Source: Capitulum mitella
Lineage: Eukaryota > Arthropoda > Thecostraca > Pollicipedomorpha > Pollicipedidae
DNA: 64,000 nt
Assembly: GCA_030062745.1 (NCBI GenBank)
Contig: CP099844.1
Coordinates: 3,873,481 to 3,937,480 of the forward strand
Reading direction: 5' to 3'
Below, piece by piece: positions 47,346 to 59,289 of the stretch (positions within the stretch are counted from its first letter, which is position 1; each line of letters begins with the position of its first letter). A program made the position numbers and the translations under genes. The notes under the pieces are model-generated. The model searched no databases, was not told where the DNA came from, and worked only from the letters and a program-made list of their open reading frames with translations.

Positions 47346-48562
47346 TTAACCCTATTCCCGGCAGGGGGGGGGGCGGAATTCGCCCCTCCACGGGTTTTTT
47401 GCTTGCAAATTCCAGGCTTTTTAGCGCAAATTCACGAAACTTGCTGACTTTTCCTAGCTATTTTTTCTACATGCTGTAACAAAATTTCAAAATTCTATTT
47501 TGCTCAGGGGCGGAGCCAGGCAACGTTATTGGGAGGCACCTCAGGCCATTTTTGGCCATGTTCAGGGTAAAAGGAAAATGTCTGCCAAAAACAGTTTTTA
47601 AGATAGAACTTACAACTTCATATGGATGTATAGCAAATAGTTGGGCAATGTGCAGATATGATTTTGTTTATCTGAGGTCATTTTACAAGGTCAGGTCAAA
47701 GTCAAAAGTCCAAATTTGTTTTTTCGATATAATTTTGGCGCCATTTTTTAAAATGCCAAACCCGGAATTTATATGACGTAGACGGGTGTCCTCTACTTGT
47801 GTACCAAGTTTCAGCTTGATATCTGGTCGGGTCACGGAGCTATGACCTAAAATGTCAGTGCGCGTACCATATATCGCAATAGCCATAAAATGAAATTTTT
47901 GAAATAAAGTGAATTCAAATGATTGAAAACATTTACAGATAATATTAAATGCACACGAGATCATTCCAAGTGACTCCAAAGTCACTGGAGGTCAATTAAG
48001 GTCAAAGGTCACAAGTTTATCTGAGAAACGTGTGACCGTGACAGTTACCCCTTTTTCATGTACCTGGCACCGCCTATGCTAACGTTATACAAACATTGTA
48101 ATGCGATTTGTACTTCTTTAGTATAACATGACTAGCAGAAGCCAAAAAAGGGTGTTTGCCTCTTTTGTTCATTCAGTTGTTAGAAAACTAATCCTCCTAT
48201 TTTTGAAACCCTGTGGACGCCCATGAATTTTCTCAAAATTTCAGATTTGCGAACCCATGGTAAAAGCCCTATCTATAATCTCTCGATTCATGCCAGTTTC
48301 ATCGAAATCGGTCAGTAACCAATGGAGTTATAAGAAGTCCAAAAGTACCCCCATTTTGACATTTTTGCCCCCCTGTATCCACAAATTTCAAAATTCTGAA
48401 AATTTCTTTTTATAAAAATGTAGTTCACGTCACGGCAAATCGATTGCCGTTTGTTGCGATGAAATCGGACGAGTACTTCTCGAGATCTCACGGGTGGGCC
48501 GAATCCGCCCCCCCCCTGCCGGGAATCGACCATACCGTCTAGCCCTCCGGGAATAGGGTTAA
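47346..48562 (+). mobile_element. TTAA-type (piggyBac-like) MITE, family A, copy 2
   Basis: Begins TTAACCCTATTCCCGG and ends CCGGGAATAGGGTTAA, a perfect 16-bp terminal inverted repeat including TTAA. Inside the left end a ten-G run faces CGCCCC across a short spacer. Near the right end the same CCGGCAGGGGG block recurs in inverted form about 35 bp further in, so the right terminus carries an extra segment. Length 1217 bp; no coding frame. Very similar to copy 3. Confidence 0.92.
47999..48011 (+). promoter_or_regulatory. DR1 nuclear-receptor-type site in family A copy 2
   Basis: Perfect AGGTCAAAGGTCA at the position homologous to the other two copies. Confidence 0.45.
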
Positions 48563-49757
48563 ACCCTATATTACGACGAAGGTTATTATCAAGGCTCTTT
48601 AGGACATTTAACTTCACTGCCTTACGGTGTTCATGTATTTCATGTTTCATCTTACTGAAAGCACCCTGACATCCTAGCGCAGAAAAAGGCTCAGCTGACG
48701 TATTTCAAAGCCACTCCGGTTTCGGCGTGCCGTGCTCCTGTCATGGTTGAACCAGAAAGGTCTGAATGGATAGAGATATCAGAGTCGGTAAATGGAACCA
48801 AAAACCATTTGGATGACAATTTACGATTGTTTAAAAAGCCCTCTCGCATATCGTATGGACAATAAGCTGCGCTTAGTATTAAAATTTCAGTATGAAGAAC
48901 GTGCGCAATTTCTTTAGCTTTCTCGTAACCACTCACCCACTTTACCTACGAGTGCGATGCAAAACGAGGATAACCTGCATTTCATCGGGATCCTGGCACA
49001 TACCTGGTTACGAGCACTTACCAGATACACAAAATTAATCGTTTGCCGTTTTCCGCCTCTACGTTTAGCAAGTTACGGCTTCGAAGAAACAAAGTGCGAA
49101 TATAAGCGTGATCTCCGCGGCTTACCACACAAGCAAAACTATTTTTCATCGGTCTGGACATTGTGTCAAATTTGACATTTTGTGGTCTGGATACCTGTAT
49201 AAGGCACTTCCATCAGTTCCCACCATGTGCTTCTACGGTGGAACGTTGCGGTTTTAAGCAAGTAGTGGTTTTTGGTAATGAACATCAAAGAATGCCTTTG
49301 CAGGAAGAAAACACTTCATGCTTTCGGAATTCCCCTTGGGGAAATATAATGAATGGGAGTAAATTGCAAATTCTTCGTGTCGATTCGTCTGGTTTCGTTG
49401 AATTTAAGAAGTTTTATTTATTTTCTCGCGAAGTCTGTAATACCTACGCGAAGCTGGGACCCAGAAACCAGTTGGTGTGTTCCGAGTCTCCGGGCTATAT
49501 TTTCACCGCGGCAAATGGCAAGAGGACGTAACTTTCCACCGTCGTACGTTTCCGAGTTGCCACTTATTTTCACCTCTGCATACAGCTTTGACCTAAACAT
49601 ACAACCGACGAAAGTTTGCAGGGGTTCCTGTCACACCTGCGAGATACCGAGCCATGTTGTGAACGAGCTCTATTCACATGCTGTCTGAAACCCTCTCCAA
49701 GTTTCCTTCCACTAAGAGGAGCCGTCAAAGTTAACAGGAAACTGCGGGGAGGTAAGC
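48563..49757. other. Intergenic, no gene recognised
   Basis: Balanced composition. Overlapping plus frames at 49163-49531 and 49353-49688 (122 and 111 aa) are not recognised. There is no repeat structure. Confidence 0.4.
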
Positions 49758-51039
49758 TTGGCCAGGCACCGCCTAGGGGGATGTCAGACAGGGTCATCAA
49801 ACCCCTACCTCGGTTTTTCTTGAATAACTTCTGAATCGTTAGAGTAAACCGAACCAAATTTTCAGGGCCTATTCAACAATCAGTTATACATATTTTGCCA
49901 CCAAAATCATTTCAAAGGTGTGTCAGGTCATGAAGATATGACGTCATAAGTTGACCCTTGTGTGCATGTTTTCGCCTTTTCGGGCAGTGATACGAACATG
50001 CTTTGTTTTTTGACATTGGTGAATATAATGGATGAAATATTTGGATTATTTGGATTTACAAAGGATACGGTTCCCAAAAGATATACAACCGCCACATGCC
50101 AACATTAGAGGTCATGCTAGGTCACATGCAAGATGACAATGGGACTAATTTGCATTCTGGGTAAAAGAAGTGGTTGCCGCTGACCTACCTCATCATTCAA
50201 GCCAGACAAGCAAATCTATATCCGCCTCTTAACAATATTCTCCAAATGCAATGTGAGGTGATGTCAGGCCACGTCACAGGTAGATGTCAAAACGAATGAA
50301 ATACGACATTGGCTGCAGAAGATCGTTCAGTAGCAGCAGAGTGCAATTATTGCTCCTAGTCAGAAATGGAAAATGGCCATCTGTCGTGACCCGGCTTGAC
50401 CTTGACCCGACAAAGAACAGCGAGAGCAGATTTTACTACCACAAGGAATTATTTCAGTTCTGCACCTGACCCAGTTGAGAATACTAGGGGGAAATTATCG
50501 TTCTTTGTTAGGAGGAGCAATGCTTCCTCATCCGACCTGACCTGGAATGACCTTGACTGGATAGAACGCAGATTATACAACACCGATCGTCAGAAGGCTT
50601 CACTACGACCCTTTTTTGTGACGTAGATCAAAACGGCTGCGAGTAAGCATCGATCTTTGGTATGTAAAATAAGACCAATATTTCATCTGAACTATGTTGA
50701 TCTTGATCTAACATTCTTTAGCATTTTGGCGTGCACTTAACGCAGAAAATCGCGACCTTTTGTCTGATATGCAACTGAATGTTCTAAGAACACTATTGCC
50801 GGTGACATGATGCACGAATCGTTGTCAGTTTTTCCGACATCGTGTTATGCGTTTTGCGTGACCTGTGACGTCATCATTCGCGTGACCAGGGCTAACATAT
50901 TATTTTCTGAATCGCGAGACTCAAGGCTATCGATTGGTAGTAGAACTGTTCAGATCTGAATGTTAGATCCTGCGATAGCATATGGGGTGCCCTGTTTGGC
51001 AATCCCAGGTGCAAAGACACGCCAAGCGGTGCCGGTTAC
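49758..51039 (+). mobile_element. TTAA-type element, family B, copy 2 (empty-site copy)
   Basis: Colinear with 21004-22359 from TTGGCCAGGCACCGCC to CAAGCGGTGCCGGTTA. The terminal TTAA has decayed (TTGG on the left; TTAC-like on the right), so it is older or more eroded than copy 1. About 1282 bp, close to copy 1 minus its insertion and one target duplication. At the site of the 69-bp insertion this copy reads CCCTACCTCGGTTTTTCTTG, uninterrupted. It is rich in TGACCT/AGGTCA words, with no long open frame. Confidence 0.8.
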
Positions 51040-51090
51040 ACCCTCGTATGGGGGGTTGATGCCATTTCCCCCAATGTTTTCCGAGGCTTC
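51036..51090 (+). mobile_element. Terminal remnant of another TTAA-type element
   Basis: Directly at the end of family B copy 2 the sequence reads TTACACCCTCG, then a G6 run (51050-51055), a short spacer and a C5 run (51068-51072). This is the same design as the left ends of the other elements: TTAACCC followed by a G-run/C-run hairpin. No body can be followed, so it may be a decayed or truncated end. Confidence 0.35.
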
Positions 51091-54025
51091 CTTTGAACAG
51101 TTAGTTTGGTCCACCTGAAATCTGGTGTACCCTCTGGGGCATCCTTTCCGCATCTTACGGTGCTTCGACGTTGACATGGTAACGAACTATGAGATCATAA
51201 TCTGAACAATGTCAGCCGCTTTCGTGCACCATCACACTAGTTGACTACAGTCTCATTTTCCCTCACTGTAAGACGCCTGGAGCGCACAAAAGAAAAAAGA
51301 TGTATCAATCGACACGCAGTGTTATGTTCCACAAGATAATACAATGGTAATGGTAGGCTTATGCTCACGGCCTAGAAAATCGAGATTATAAACTAAGGTG
51401 ATGAGCTCCACGGGGAAACCCGTTACTTTTTACCTCTGAAAATGCGATAAGAAATAGATATCGCAAAACAATCCATATAGTCGGATTGCTTAAGCTTCAA
51501 TGAACCGAATGATATAAATCTGGTGCATTTTACGTTTCATTTCGCGGAAAGAGAGAGGAATGCTGCGAAGGCCTAACTTTTGGTCCGACGAGCGGAGCGG
51601 TGCCGGCCGCGAGTTGCTGAGCTTAGAATGTCACGACATGCCTAAAATTGGATTTTGTGGTGGATAACGTCTGAAAAAAACATTTTAACACATCTAGGTC
51701 ACGGTTTTTAGATAGTCCGGGACCATTCTAGGTCAATGGCTTACGATAATCTTGGGCGACCTGAGATGACCTTGGATGGTCGAAGATAACCTCTGAATGA
51801 CATTGGACAAAAGTGTTGGTTAATTCAGATGCTACATTTGACTTCACCATCTATTGTCAACCACAGAACATGCTTCTGCAATTCTGAGAACGCATCTAAG
51901 CCGACGACCTCGCAGGACAAGGAGTGACCTAGCATTTCCTGGATCTAAGTCCATGGGCGACATACAATCATGTGAGGTACAGATGAATGAAGAATTGATT
52001 GTCTAATGCTACGATATCCGTTTTGTTTCGTTACCAATTCATCTTTGACATTCAGTTGCGCTCAAAATCGAAAAGTATCATTTTCTGCCCATTTTCGACC
52101 CCTGACCAGACCTGGAAGGTCGCCCGTTGACCTGAGACGTTAAAACGGGTACAAGTCGCGAGATCTCGTCAAGCGCAACACGCTGGTGTTTTTGGCGACG
52201 CTCAAGGACGCCCTGAATGACGCTGCGTACCAGCGATCATGGGCCTGAATGTTGTAGGGAAAACCATGAACAGCGTCCATCACTGGCTTGTTTCGACCAT
52301 TCATCTCACGCATCATGATCAGCATGTGCTACTACGACTTGCACTAGGGCCCTGTCACCATATCAAAACTTCCGGTTTGCGTGTTAGCACTGTTGGATCG
52401 TAGATTTGCTAATGAGAAGCAAACCAGCAGCGGGGTAAATCGATGGTTTTAAACTGTGTGACATTATTGAAGGCACGCTAACAAGCTGTGTCGAAATTTG
52501 GGCGATGACGCCTAGCGAAACCTTATCATAATCCTTTTTCTTCGCTCTCACCAGCATTCCCCATCGGATACATCCGGCAGCACACGACGGTTGGTGCAAC
52601 CTCTGGGCCAGTTCAGAACTGGAGTCGTGGAACAACGAAACAAAGACGGACATATAGCTTGTTGTGTCTGTGATATGATGGTGCCCACTTTATCGCTTTA
52701 AAATTAACAAGTGATATTACAGACGATCGTAAAGGAGGTTATATGTAATGCATTCTGGTTTCTATTAAATGATATGGAACGTAACATTTATTATCTATTT
52801 AAAGACTGCAGATATTGGCGCTATGCAAAGCAGTACTTCCGATTACTTTGTGACCCCTCCCAGATTAAAAAATGGGTCAAAAAGGTCGGCGACCTCGAGT
52901 CGTGGTTTTCGGCTGAAATGACGTTGACCCAAGTACGGAGTAAAGACTCAAATGAGGAGGTCACTGACGCCCTGGGTGACGCACGCATATAATGCATGTA
53001 ACACTGAGTGAGACCAAGTGCCGGAAAACACATGAACATTTGCTATGACGACCGTAGCCAAACATCATGATTTCTCCGTGACATGGGCTTAAGAAAAAGG
53101 TCATAGGCCAATGACCCGGCATGCTATTGAAAACAATGTTTACAGGATACCTAAAAAAGGATCCGAATTCACCTAAGCAAAATTCTGAACTGATCACAAC
53201 TATCATTGTACTGCAATTTGTGAAAAATCCAAAAGAGTTGCACCGAATGCACCGGTGAGGGTTAAATTATTTTCCCAAAGTCCGTGTAACATAAAGTAAC
53301 TTAAACGTGGATGCCTTCTGCGCGACCGGCAAGCCATTCCAGCGAACAAAAATTGATTCATTTTTTTTTTTTACGTCCCAGTAAGTTACGGACATCCCTA
53401 CAAATCACCAGTACATTTCTGGGCATTGCTCAAATGTTGCTGGCGTTATGGGGAAGACTTTGCAAACCATTTCATCAGTTTCAGGCAGCAGTCATCAGTC
53501 GTACTGTGTAAAAAAGAACGTCATGAAGCGGTTTAGCCAAACTATTCATCCCAAGTTACGAAAACGTTTCCCCAAGCAATAAAGACCCATAAACAGTTCT
53601 GAGCGAGCCGGTTTCGTCGTAACACAAACAAGGCTTCTCTTGATCCTTCATGCATATTGCTTGCATATGAACTGGCTTAGATCTTCGCGTATGACAAGTT
53701 TACATGCACAAAGCTGGGCAAACAAAGTGCCGTCCAAAGATATTTTTCAGATTGCTTAACAGGACAAATAAGGGGTGTAAAGCTTTCGCAAGGCGTCAAG
53801 CTATGCAAACCGAAAAATTAAACAGGTCTGGTGGAGACGTGACGTGAACACCTTTCACTAACCTTAACTACGCTGTCAATGTTTGTTTCAGTTTTATTAA
53901 AGGGCGATTCAGTCACAATTATCTCTTCAGTAGATCTGACTGATTCACCTTTACACAAAATTTAACTTACACACAATTCAACCTTACCGAAACGCGTCAA
54001 GAAAAACAATGCGTCGTATACACAA
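51090..54025. other. Intergenic, no gene recognised
   Basis: AT-leaning. AGGTCA/TGACCT words cluster at 51700-51800 and 52100-52135, probably repeat debris. A 93-aa plus frame at 52711-52992 and other short frames are unrecognised. A T-run lies near 53361-53371. Confidence 0.45.
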
Positions 54026-54028
54026 CAA

Positions 54029-54075
54029 TATCTAACCTAAAAAATATCCTAACCTAAAAAATATCTAACCTATTA
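54029..54075. repeat. Short CTAACCTAAAAAATAT tandem repeat
   Basis: TCTAACCTAAAAAATAT-like units repeat about 2.7 times with a 16-17 bp period. The CCTAA element is the complement of the TTAGG-type runs at 33.5 kb. Confidence 0.7.
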
Positions 54076-56177
54076 AATTGATGCTGACAGCACTGTCGAT
54101 TAACGAAGTTTATGAACGTACGTCTGGTTCTAAGCCGTACCATCACCCGGGCGGATCTCTCCAGTTCAATCAGACGGATATATTACGAACAGCGAAAGTC
54201 ATTCTGAAGTTCCCCAACTGCAGAATGAATACACGGCCTAAACTCGACAGCCGTCAGATTGATGTACGAGTTGAAGAATGGTCCAGTAGACTACGGAAGG
54301 ACCCAATCATGCTTACTCGAAATGTCTGAAATGTTTTTATCAGAAAGAAAATCAGCTTCGTTCGCATCAGACTCGGAGCTTCGTAAATGTTCCCCATAAA
54401 TATGGTAGGTCAGACTGGAATTCAACGGGCTGTCGTGGTTGCAATCAATGGCCTGAGCAACGACTGCTGAGAAACAAAACCTGACACTGACACCGATACA
54501 TTTTATCGCCCAAATACGGCAACTGAACAGACATTCACTTACGTCTCGAAAGCCGCTGGAAAATTAGACCCATTCTGCAAGTTTAATATGTGGGAGATAT
54601 CTGGTTTCCTTCGCACACGGTAACTGATCGCCCGGCGTGTTAACAGACCTTCAACTGTAGTTACAGTTTCAAAATTGGTCACCGATGCAAAATCCATTCA
54701 CGAGGTCCTGAACGTGGTTGCCTTTCATAAGACGTGGTTGCTGGTTTCATGGATAACAGTTCTCGTCCTATACGTGTCCTGAAACGAATTTATTCACTCA
54801 GTAAACTCAAAGATCACCATTGTTTTGCAAGAGAAAGCAGAGGAGTGTGAATCAAGGTTGACCAGACTTGCTCTATGTCAGAACTATTCGGCATTGATGT
54901 AACTTCCTCAGTCAGACCTTTTGCAGAAAAACACGTTTATTTTAACATAACAGTTATGATCCTAATTTATTGAACGTGAAACAACCCACAAGGGTTTCCA
55001 AACATAGGGCATTCAAATTGTTTCGATTTAGCAACATACGGTCAGCCAAACGCCCAATAGACTCGCGGAGGCAAGCGTAGAGAGATCAACGAAAAACTGT
55101 TAATTGTATGAAATGTAAAGGTCAATTTTTAGAAATGGGTGTCGTTTGATATTGTTTCAAAGGATGAGCAAAACATTTGCGTGTGGAAGACGGGATGGGC
55201 AACATCCCAATAAAAAGGAAATCATGATGATCATGACATCATGATAACGCCAAAGTAAATTTTACTCTTAAAATTTGAGCAGCTGCTTGGTTTTTGCCAA
55301 AACCTGCTGCTAGTACGTACAGTGTATTTTAAGACAACTTCAGATGCGTAAGTGGCATGGAAAAACCGCATGTTTTGATATGCCAATTAAAGTTAGCAGT
55401 TTTTACAACACGCACTGTTATTGGGACTTTTCACAAGCTGCGCTGCCTCTCGTGGTGTAAAACGTTAATTACGTGGTGGCTTTTAACTTCGTAAAACAGC
55501 CAGCAAACAATACGTGGGAGACAACACCATTTTCCCGAAACAGCATAAGCATTATGAGTTGACTTGGATCAACTTCGTGTACTTTCGGACGGCCAATACA
55601 CGGGCTCAACGTCGAGCTTTAGATACGGCTAATGGCATCTAGTTTTGATTATCACTGTGGTTTGGCATCAGCTTGCTCTTTCCTTGCTTTAACCTGTCGT
55701 TTACGGAAAAGATAATGCGGTATTCTTCTTAAAGGAGGCAATTCGGATTCAGTGTCGCAAAGCTTCGCTCTGCATACCAACGGTGAGCATTGAGGGTGGT
55801 ATCTGAACTAACATTATGTTTTTTAAATAAATTATCGAAAACTATATCGCATTTTTCCATTTCAATGAAACCATTTTTCAGTACTGTCCGGCCAGCCAAC
55901 ACGAGAATGCTATGTCATTTTCATGTCCCATTTCCCTCCACAAATTATAGAGCTTCGCCTTATGAAATACTGCCCCACAAATCTGGGACAGTTGTTTGCA
56001 TTATTTACAAAAGCATTGAGGGCGTACCCAGAAGTAAACACTGGAAAAGCGTCAGAGGATGTTTTTGCTGAAAACAAGACAGCGCAGATGATGACCTAAT
56101 TTGAAAACTTAACCCGTTTAGTGTCTTATTCTTTCTTTCGCTATTGTCTGTCTTTTCTGTCCTATGGCTTCCTGTTT
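54075..56177. other. Intergenic, no gene recognised
   Basis: AT-rich. Short frames at 54078-54329 (83 aa) and 55790-56071 (93 aa) have no recognisable domain. Confidence 0.45.
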
Positions 56178-56325
56178 GCGTGCATGCGTGTACGCATATG
56201 TACGTATGTACGTACGTACGTACGTATGTATGTATGTATGCATGCATGAATGCATGCATATGTGCATGTGCGTATGCATGTATTGGTGTGCGTGTGCGTG
56301 GGCGTGTGCGCGTATGTGTGTGTTT
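56178..56325. repeat. Compound TACG/TATG/TGCA/GTGC microsatellite
   Basis: GTAC/GTAT units pass into TGCATGCA and then GTGTGCGT-type sequence. The His/Thr- or Cys/Val-rich translations on both strands are repeat artefacts. Confidence 0.9.
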
Positions 56326-57240
56326 GTCTGAATGTGATTCCTTCGCGCATTTATTGTGGGAATCAGTGTGGCCGGCATTCGTGTGTCGTTTTCCCTCCTG
56401 ACCTCCAACTGCTGCTGGCCCTGGGGCTCCGGAGGACGTGACTAGCATTGCTGTCTTATCTGGAGCCCCGGGGCAGTCTCTCGCTGTCGGTGAATTTGAC
56501 CACAACACGTCTCCGAGTTTCCATTGACTAACCATGCGTCACCTATGCCTGGGGAAGGCGTTTGGCGGCAGTCTGCGTTTAGCCATGACTGACATTCCGA
56601 GTTGTCCTAAGTCAACCTCAAGTAATTTCGGACAGTTTGTGGATGGACTCGAAGTCGAACTCAGGATACGAAAAGTTTTTGTACCAGCTTCTGAAGAGTC
56701 CTGAAGGAGCCCCAGGGCCAAGTATTTAAACCGACTTTTGTCACATTTTTGCTATGCTATGAGCACAGGTTATTTTCTTCATTTCATGATTCTGCTGATG
56801 ATGTTCAGGATAATAATATCTGACATCCGATTGCTAACATTGCAGTTTAAAATGATTCTGATAGATGCCGGTCCACTTTCGTCACGCTCTGGTAAGTTTA
56901 TAGCAGGGAATACCTAAATACGCGGCATGCTTATCTTTATTTTAGCTTTCTTTTACTTTCTTTTGTTCATATAAGGTTTACAGCGCGTCGCGGGGAAAGA
57001 GGGAGGGCGTTCCTAGCCGCCTGGTATGGGTGGCGGTTAGAAAAGAAATCTCATCATTCAACCAGCCTTTTTCGTCCAGCAAAAATTTTGCGTGTACCAG
57101 CGGCGTTAAATATAACCTCAGCTTATGACCGGTAAACATGCTATGCGTCTGCCATTAATTTTGCAATTGGCGTTCAGCTTCAGGCCCTGAAAATATACGT
57201 TTAGACAAACGGGAAGGAGTAAGGAAAGGCCAGTTCCAAG
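56326..57240. other. Intergenic, no feature seen
   Basis: AT-leaning sequence with no recognised gene or repeat. Confidence 0.45.
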
Positions 57241-57820
57241 TTATGGGAAGCGCTGTCCACGCGTTCACCAGGTCCGTGAGAGGATGCTGCGACGGGACAG
57301 GGCGTGAGCCGCAACCGCTCCTTCCCGTCAGCTACAATCTCTCCAGCTCCTTTCCCGGACCTGCCTACCGTTACCAGCCAGCTCTGCCGGCCCGCTCGGC
57401 GGCGGTGGAAACACAGCACGCCGGCCGCAGCCCGCCGCCGGCCCGTCCGGCACCTCCCCGCGGATCGGGTGGAGCGGGCCTTCACAGGTCGGCCCCGTTC
57501 CGATTCAGCACTTACCAGGGCACGCCCGGCGTCGTCTGGTGCGACTCTGAAGCGCGCAGCTGGCCGGCCGGCGTCGGCGGCGGATGCTCCGGCGTCCGCT
57601 GCACGTGTTTCCGCCGCGCGGCCCGCGGCTACACTGCTCGGCGCGGCGGCACGGTGGCGGCAGCGGCCGGCTGCGCCGCGCCGCCGGCTGCGCCGCTAAC
57701 GTCTCGCGCGGCCGCGGCGGCCCGAGGCGGTCCGGGCCAGGTCACGGAGCGGCCGGGAATCATTCGCGACAGCCGCGGCCGTCTGTCGCGACAGTCAGCT
57801 GGAGCGGTGCTCCAGAACAT
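57240..57820. other. CpG-rich island 18
   Basis: GC-rich block dense in GCGGCC and CCGCCG words. A 224-aa plus frame spans it, with other frames also open. No domain recognised. It abuts the 3' tail of the retrotransposon. Confidence 0.5.
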
Positions 57821-57835
57821 TCCTTTCCCTTTCCT

Positions 57836-57910
57836 TACTTACTTACTTACTTATATTGGGTTTAGAGGCGTGCCTCGACCTTTTGGTCATTATGCGCCGC
57901 CTGTCAAGTC
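57836..57910 (-). repeat. Retrotransposon 3' hairpin and (TAAG)n tail
   Basis: Minus strand: GGCGCATAATGACC, AAAA loop, GGTCGAGGCACGCC, CTCTAAACCCAATA, then four to five TAAG units. The layout is nearly identical to the 69-bp insertion at 21.05 kb, which differs in loop and tail unit. Such hairpins are the probable recognition site for the element's own reverse transcriptase. Confidence 0.8.
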
Positions 57911-59284
57911 TGTGTGAGTTACGTTACGTTAGAGTGTATGTGGCGAGTTTTGAAGATAGCGCAAGTGTTTCATTTAACGTTACAGGTTGAAAGAGCAATG
58001 AACACAAGTGCTTTTTACGTTACGTGAATGTGTGTGACAAAAAATTTTGGATGCCGCTGAGATCGGCATGGTGGGGGGCCTCCGTGAAGCGGGGGCAAGA
58101 CGCGCAGGGGGAAGAGGAAGGGAGTCGCCGCCTCTGTTACTGTCGGCTACGTTACTTTGAGCCCTCCTGAAAAACTAGGAATTTAGGATTTAGAATTGAT
58201 TTTGCCAAGGTGCCGGCACGTGGCCTACTCCTCGCGAAAAGCACCGAGGGGTCTTTATCGTGCAGGCTAGGAGGAGATTGCCCACACCGCCTCTCACGCT
58301 GGCTAAGCGTTCACCCTCTCACGCCGGGTGTTGCGGAAGAAAGGAAGGAGTGAGGAGGATGTGCGGTGTTGTGTGGCGTTAGAGTTTTTCTGCTAGGTGT
58401 GTGTCATTTAGGTACGTGAATAGCAGCTGTAGAAGGTCTGGGTGCTGGTTACCCAGTAGGGTACCCAGGGTGAGCGGAATGTTCTTTTGGTGGCAGAAGG
58501 CCTTAATGGGTCGTCTTTGTGTTTCGAAATCCCTACATTCCAGCAGGAGGTGATTTACGTTAAGTGTTGTGTTGCATGTGTGGCATTGTGGTGCTTGGTA
58601 AGAGCCGTCCTCTAAGAGTGGTTGTGTGCATTGTGTGCGACCCGTTCGAAGTCTGGTGAGGACGACTTCTTGGCGTCTGTATTTTTGATTTGATGTGTCC
58701 CAGGCGCCAAGTGTGGGTTTGATGTCGTACAAGTGTGCGTGGTGATTTTGTGTCCAGGTGTTCTGTTGGTGTTTGCGGATGTGTTGTTGCAGGGCGGCCT
58801 TGCAGTCGTCGAGTGAAAATTTGGTGTCAAAGTATGTGTCAAATGCTAGTGACTGTTTCGCAATCTGGTCTGCTCGCTCATTACCTTTGATGTTAGCGTG
58901 TCCCGGTATCCAAAGGAAGGAAATGTCGTTTACGTTAGGGGACACGTGCTGTTGTATGCAATCAATGATGTAGTGTGATGGGTCGGCCGTATTGCTGATG
59001 GCTTGTAGGACCGATTTTGAGTCAGAGCAGACAACTACGTTAACCATGTTGTGTCTGATTGCCATGCGAATGGCTATCAGTATGGCCATAGCCTCTGCGG
59101 TGAAGATTGATGTGTGGTCTGGGATTTCCCTTTCCACAGCAGAACACGATTTTAATCGCGAAGCACGTCCGAATGATTGCTTTTTCGACGCTACTTTTTC
59201 AGTTGAGCATTGCTTGTTGGAATCAGTTCTTTGCTGTAAGTACATAGATAACTTTCCATTTTCTTTGGGCCTATCCCGAAGTCA
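57837..59284 (-). mobile_element. 5'-truncated non-LTR retrotransposon (Jockey/I-like group) with 3' UTR and TAAG tail
   Basis: Read on the minus strand, the element begins inside the RNase H region (an in-frame stop lies at 59282-59284). It runs through the RNase H and C-terminal CCHC coding part to 58379, then a GC-rich 3' UTR of about 0.5 kb. It ends with a GACCAAAAGGTC hairpin near 57885-57896, CTCTAAACCCAATATAAG and a (TAAG)n tail at 57837-57854. Endonuclease and reverse transcriptase are missing. I could not identify a convincing target duplication. The clade name is an inference from domain order and tail. Confidence 0.85.
58379..59245 (-). CDS. Retrotransposon ORF2 C-terminal fragment: RNase H domain plus CCHC motif
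   Basis: A 288-residue open frame. Residues about 45-135 are a recognisable ribonuclease H fold: FTAEA (Glu51), CSDSKS (Asp75), WIPGH (His116) and GNERAD (Asp126), all classic RNase H active-site or signature positions. The first catalytic Asp strand expected upstream is missing or unrecognisable, in line with 5' truncation. RLRTGRT (198-204) and CHTC-x7-H-x4-C (221-237) match the C-terminal region usual in Jockey/I/R1-like ORF2 proteins. RNase H removes the RNA strand from the RNA:DNA hybrid during target-primed reverse transcription. With no reverse transcriptase in frame, and a stop 12 codons before the first Met, the fragment cannot act alone. The first ATG is only a convenient boundary, not a true start. 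Confidence 0.9.
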   Translation of the reverse strand: MYLQQRTDSNKQCSTEKVASKKQSFGRASRLKSCSAVEREIPDHTSIFTAEAMAILIAIRMAIRHNMVNVVVCSDSKSVLQAISNTADPSHYIIDCIQQHVSPNVNDISFLWIPGHANIKGNERADQIAKQSLAFDTYFDTKFSLDDCKAALQQHIRKHQQNTWTQNHHAHLYDIKPTLGAWDTSNQKYRRQEVVLTRLRTGRTQCTQPLLEDGSYQAPQCHTCNTTLNVNHLLLECRDFETQRRPIKAFCHQKNIPLTLGTLLGNQHPDLLQLLFTYLNDTHLAEKL

Positions 59285-59289
59285 AGAGT

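Noticed and set aside
56005-56535. 176-aa minus-strand frame with a His/Thr-rich middle
   Set aside because: The repetitive part is the compound TACG/TGCA/GTGC microsatellite.
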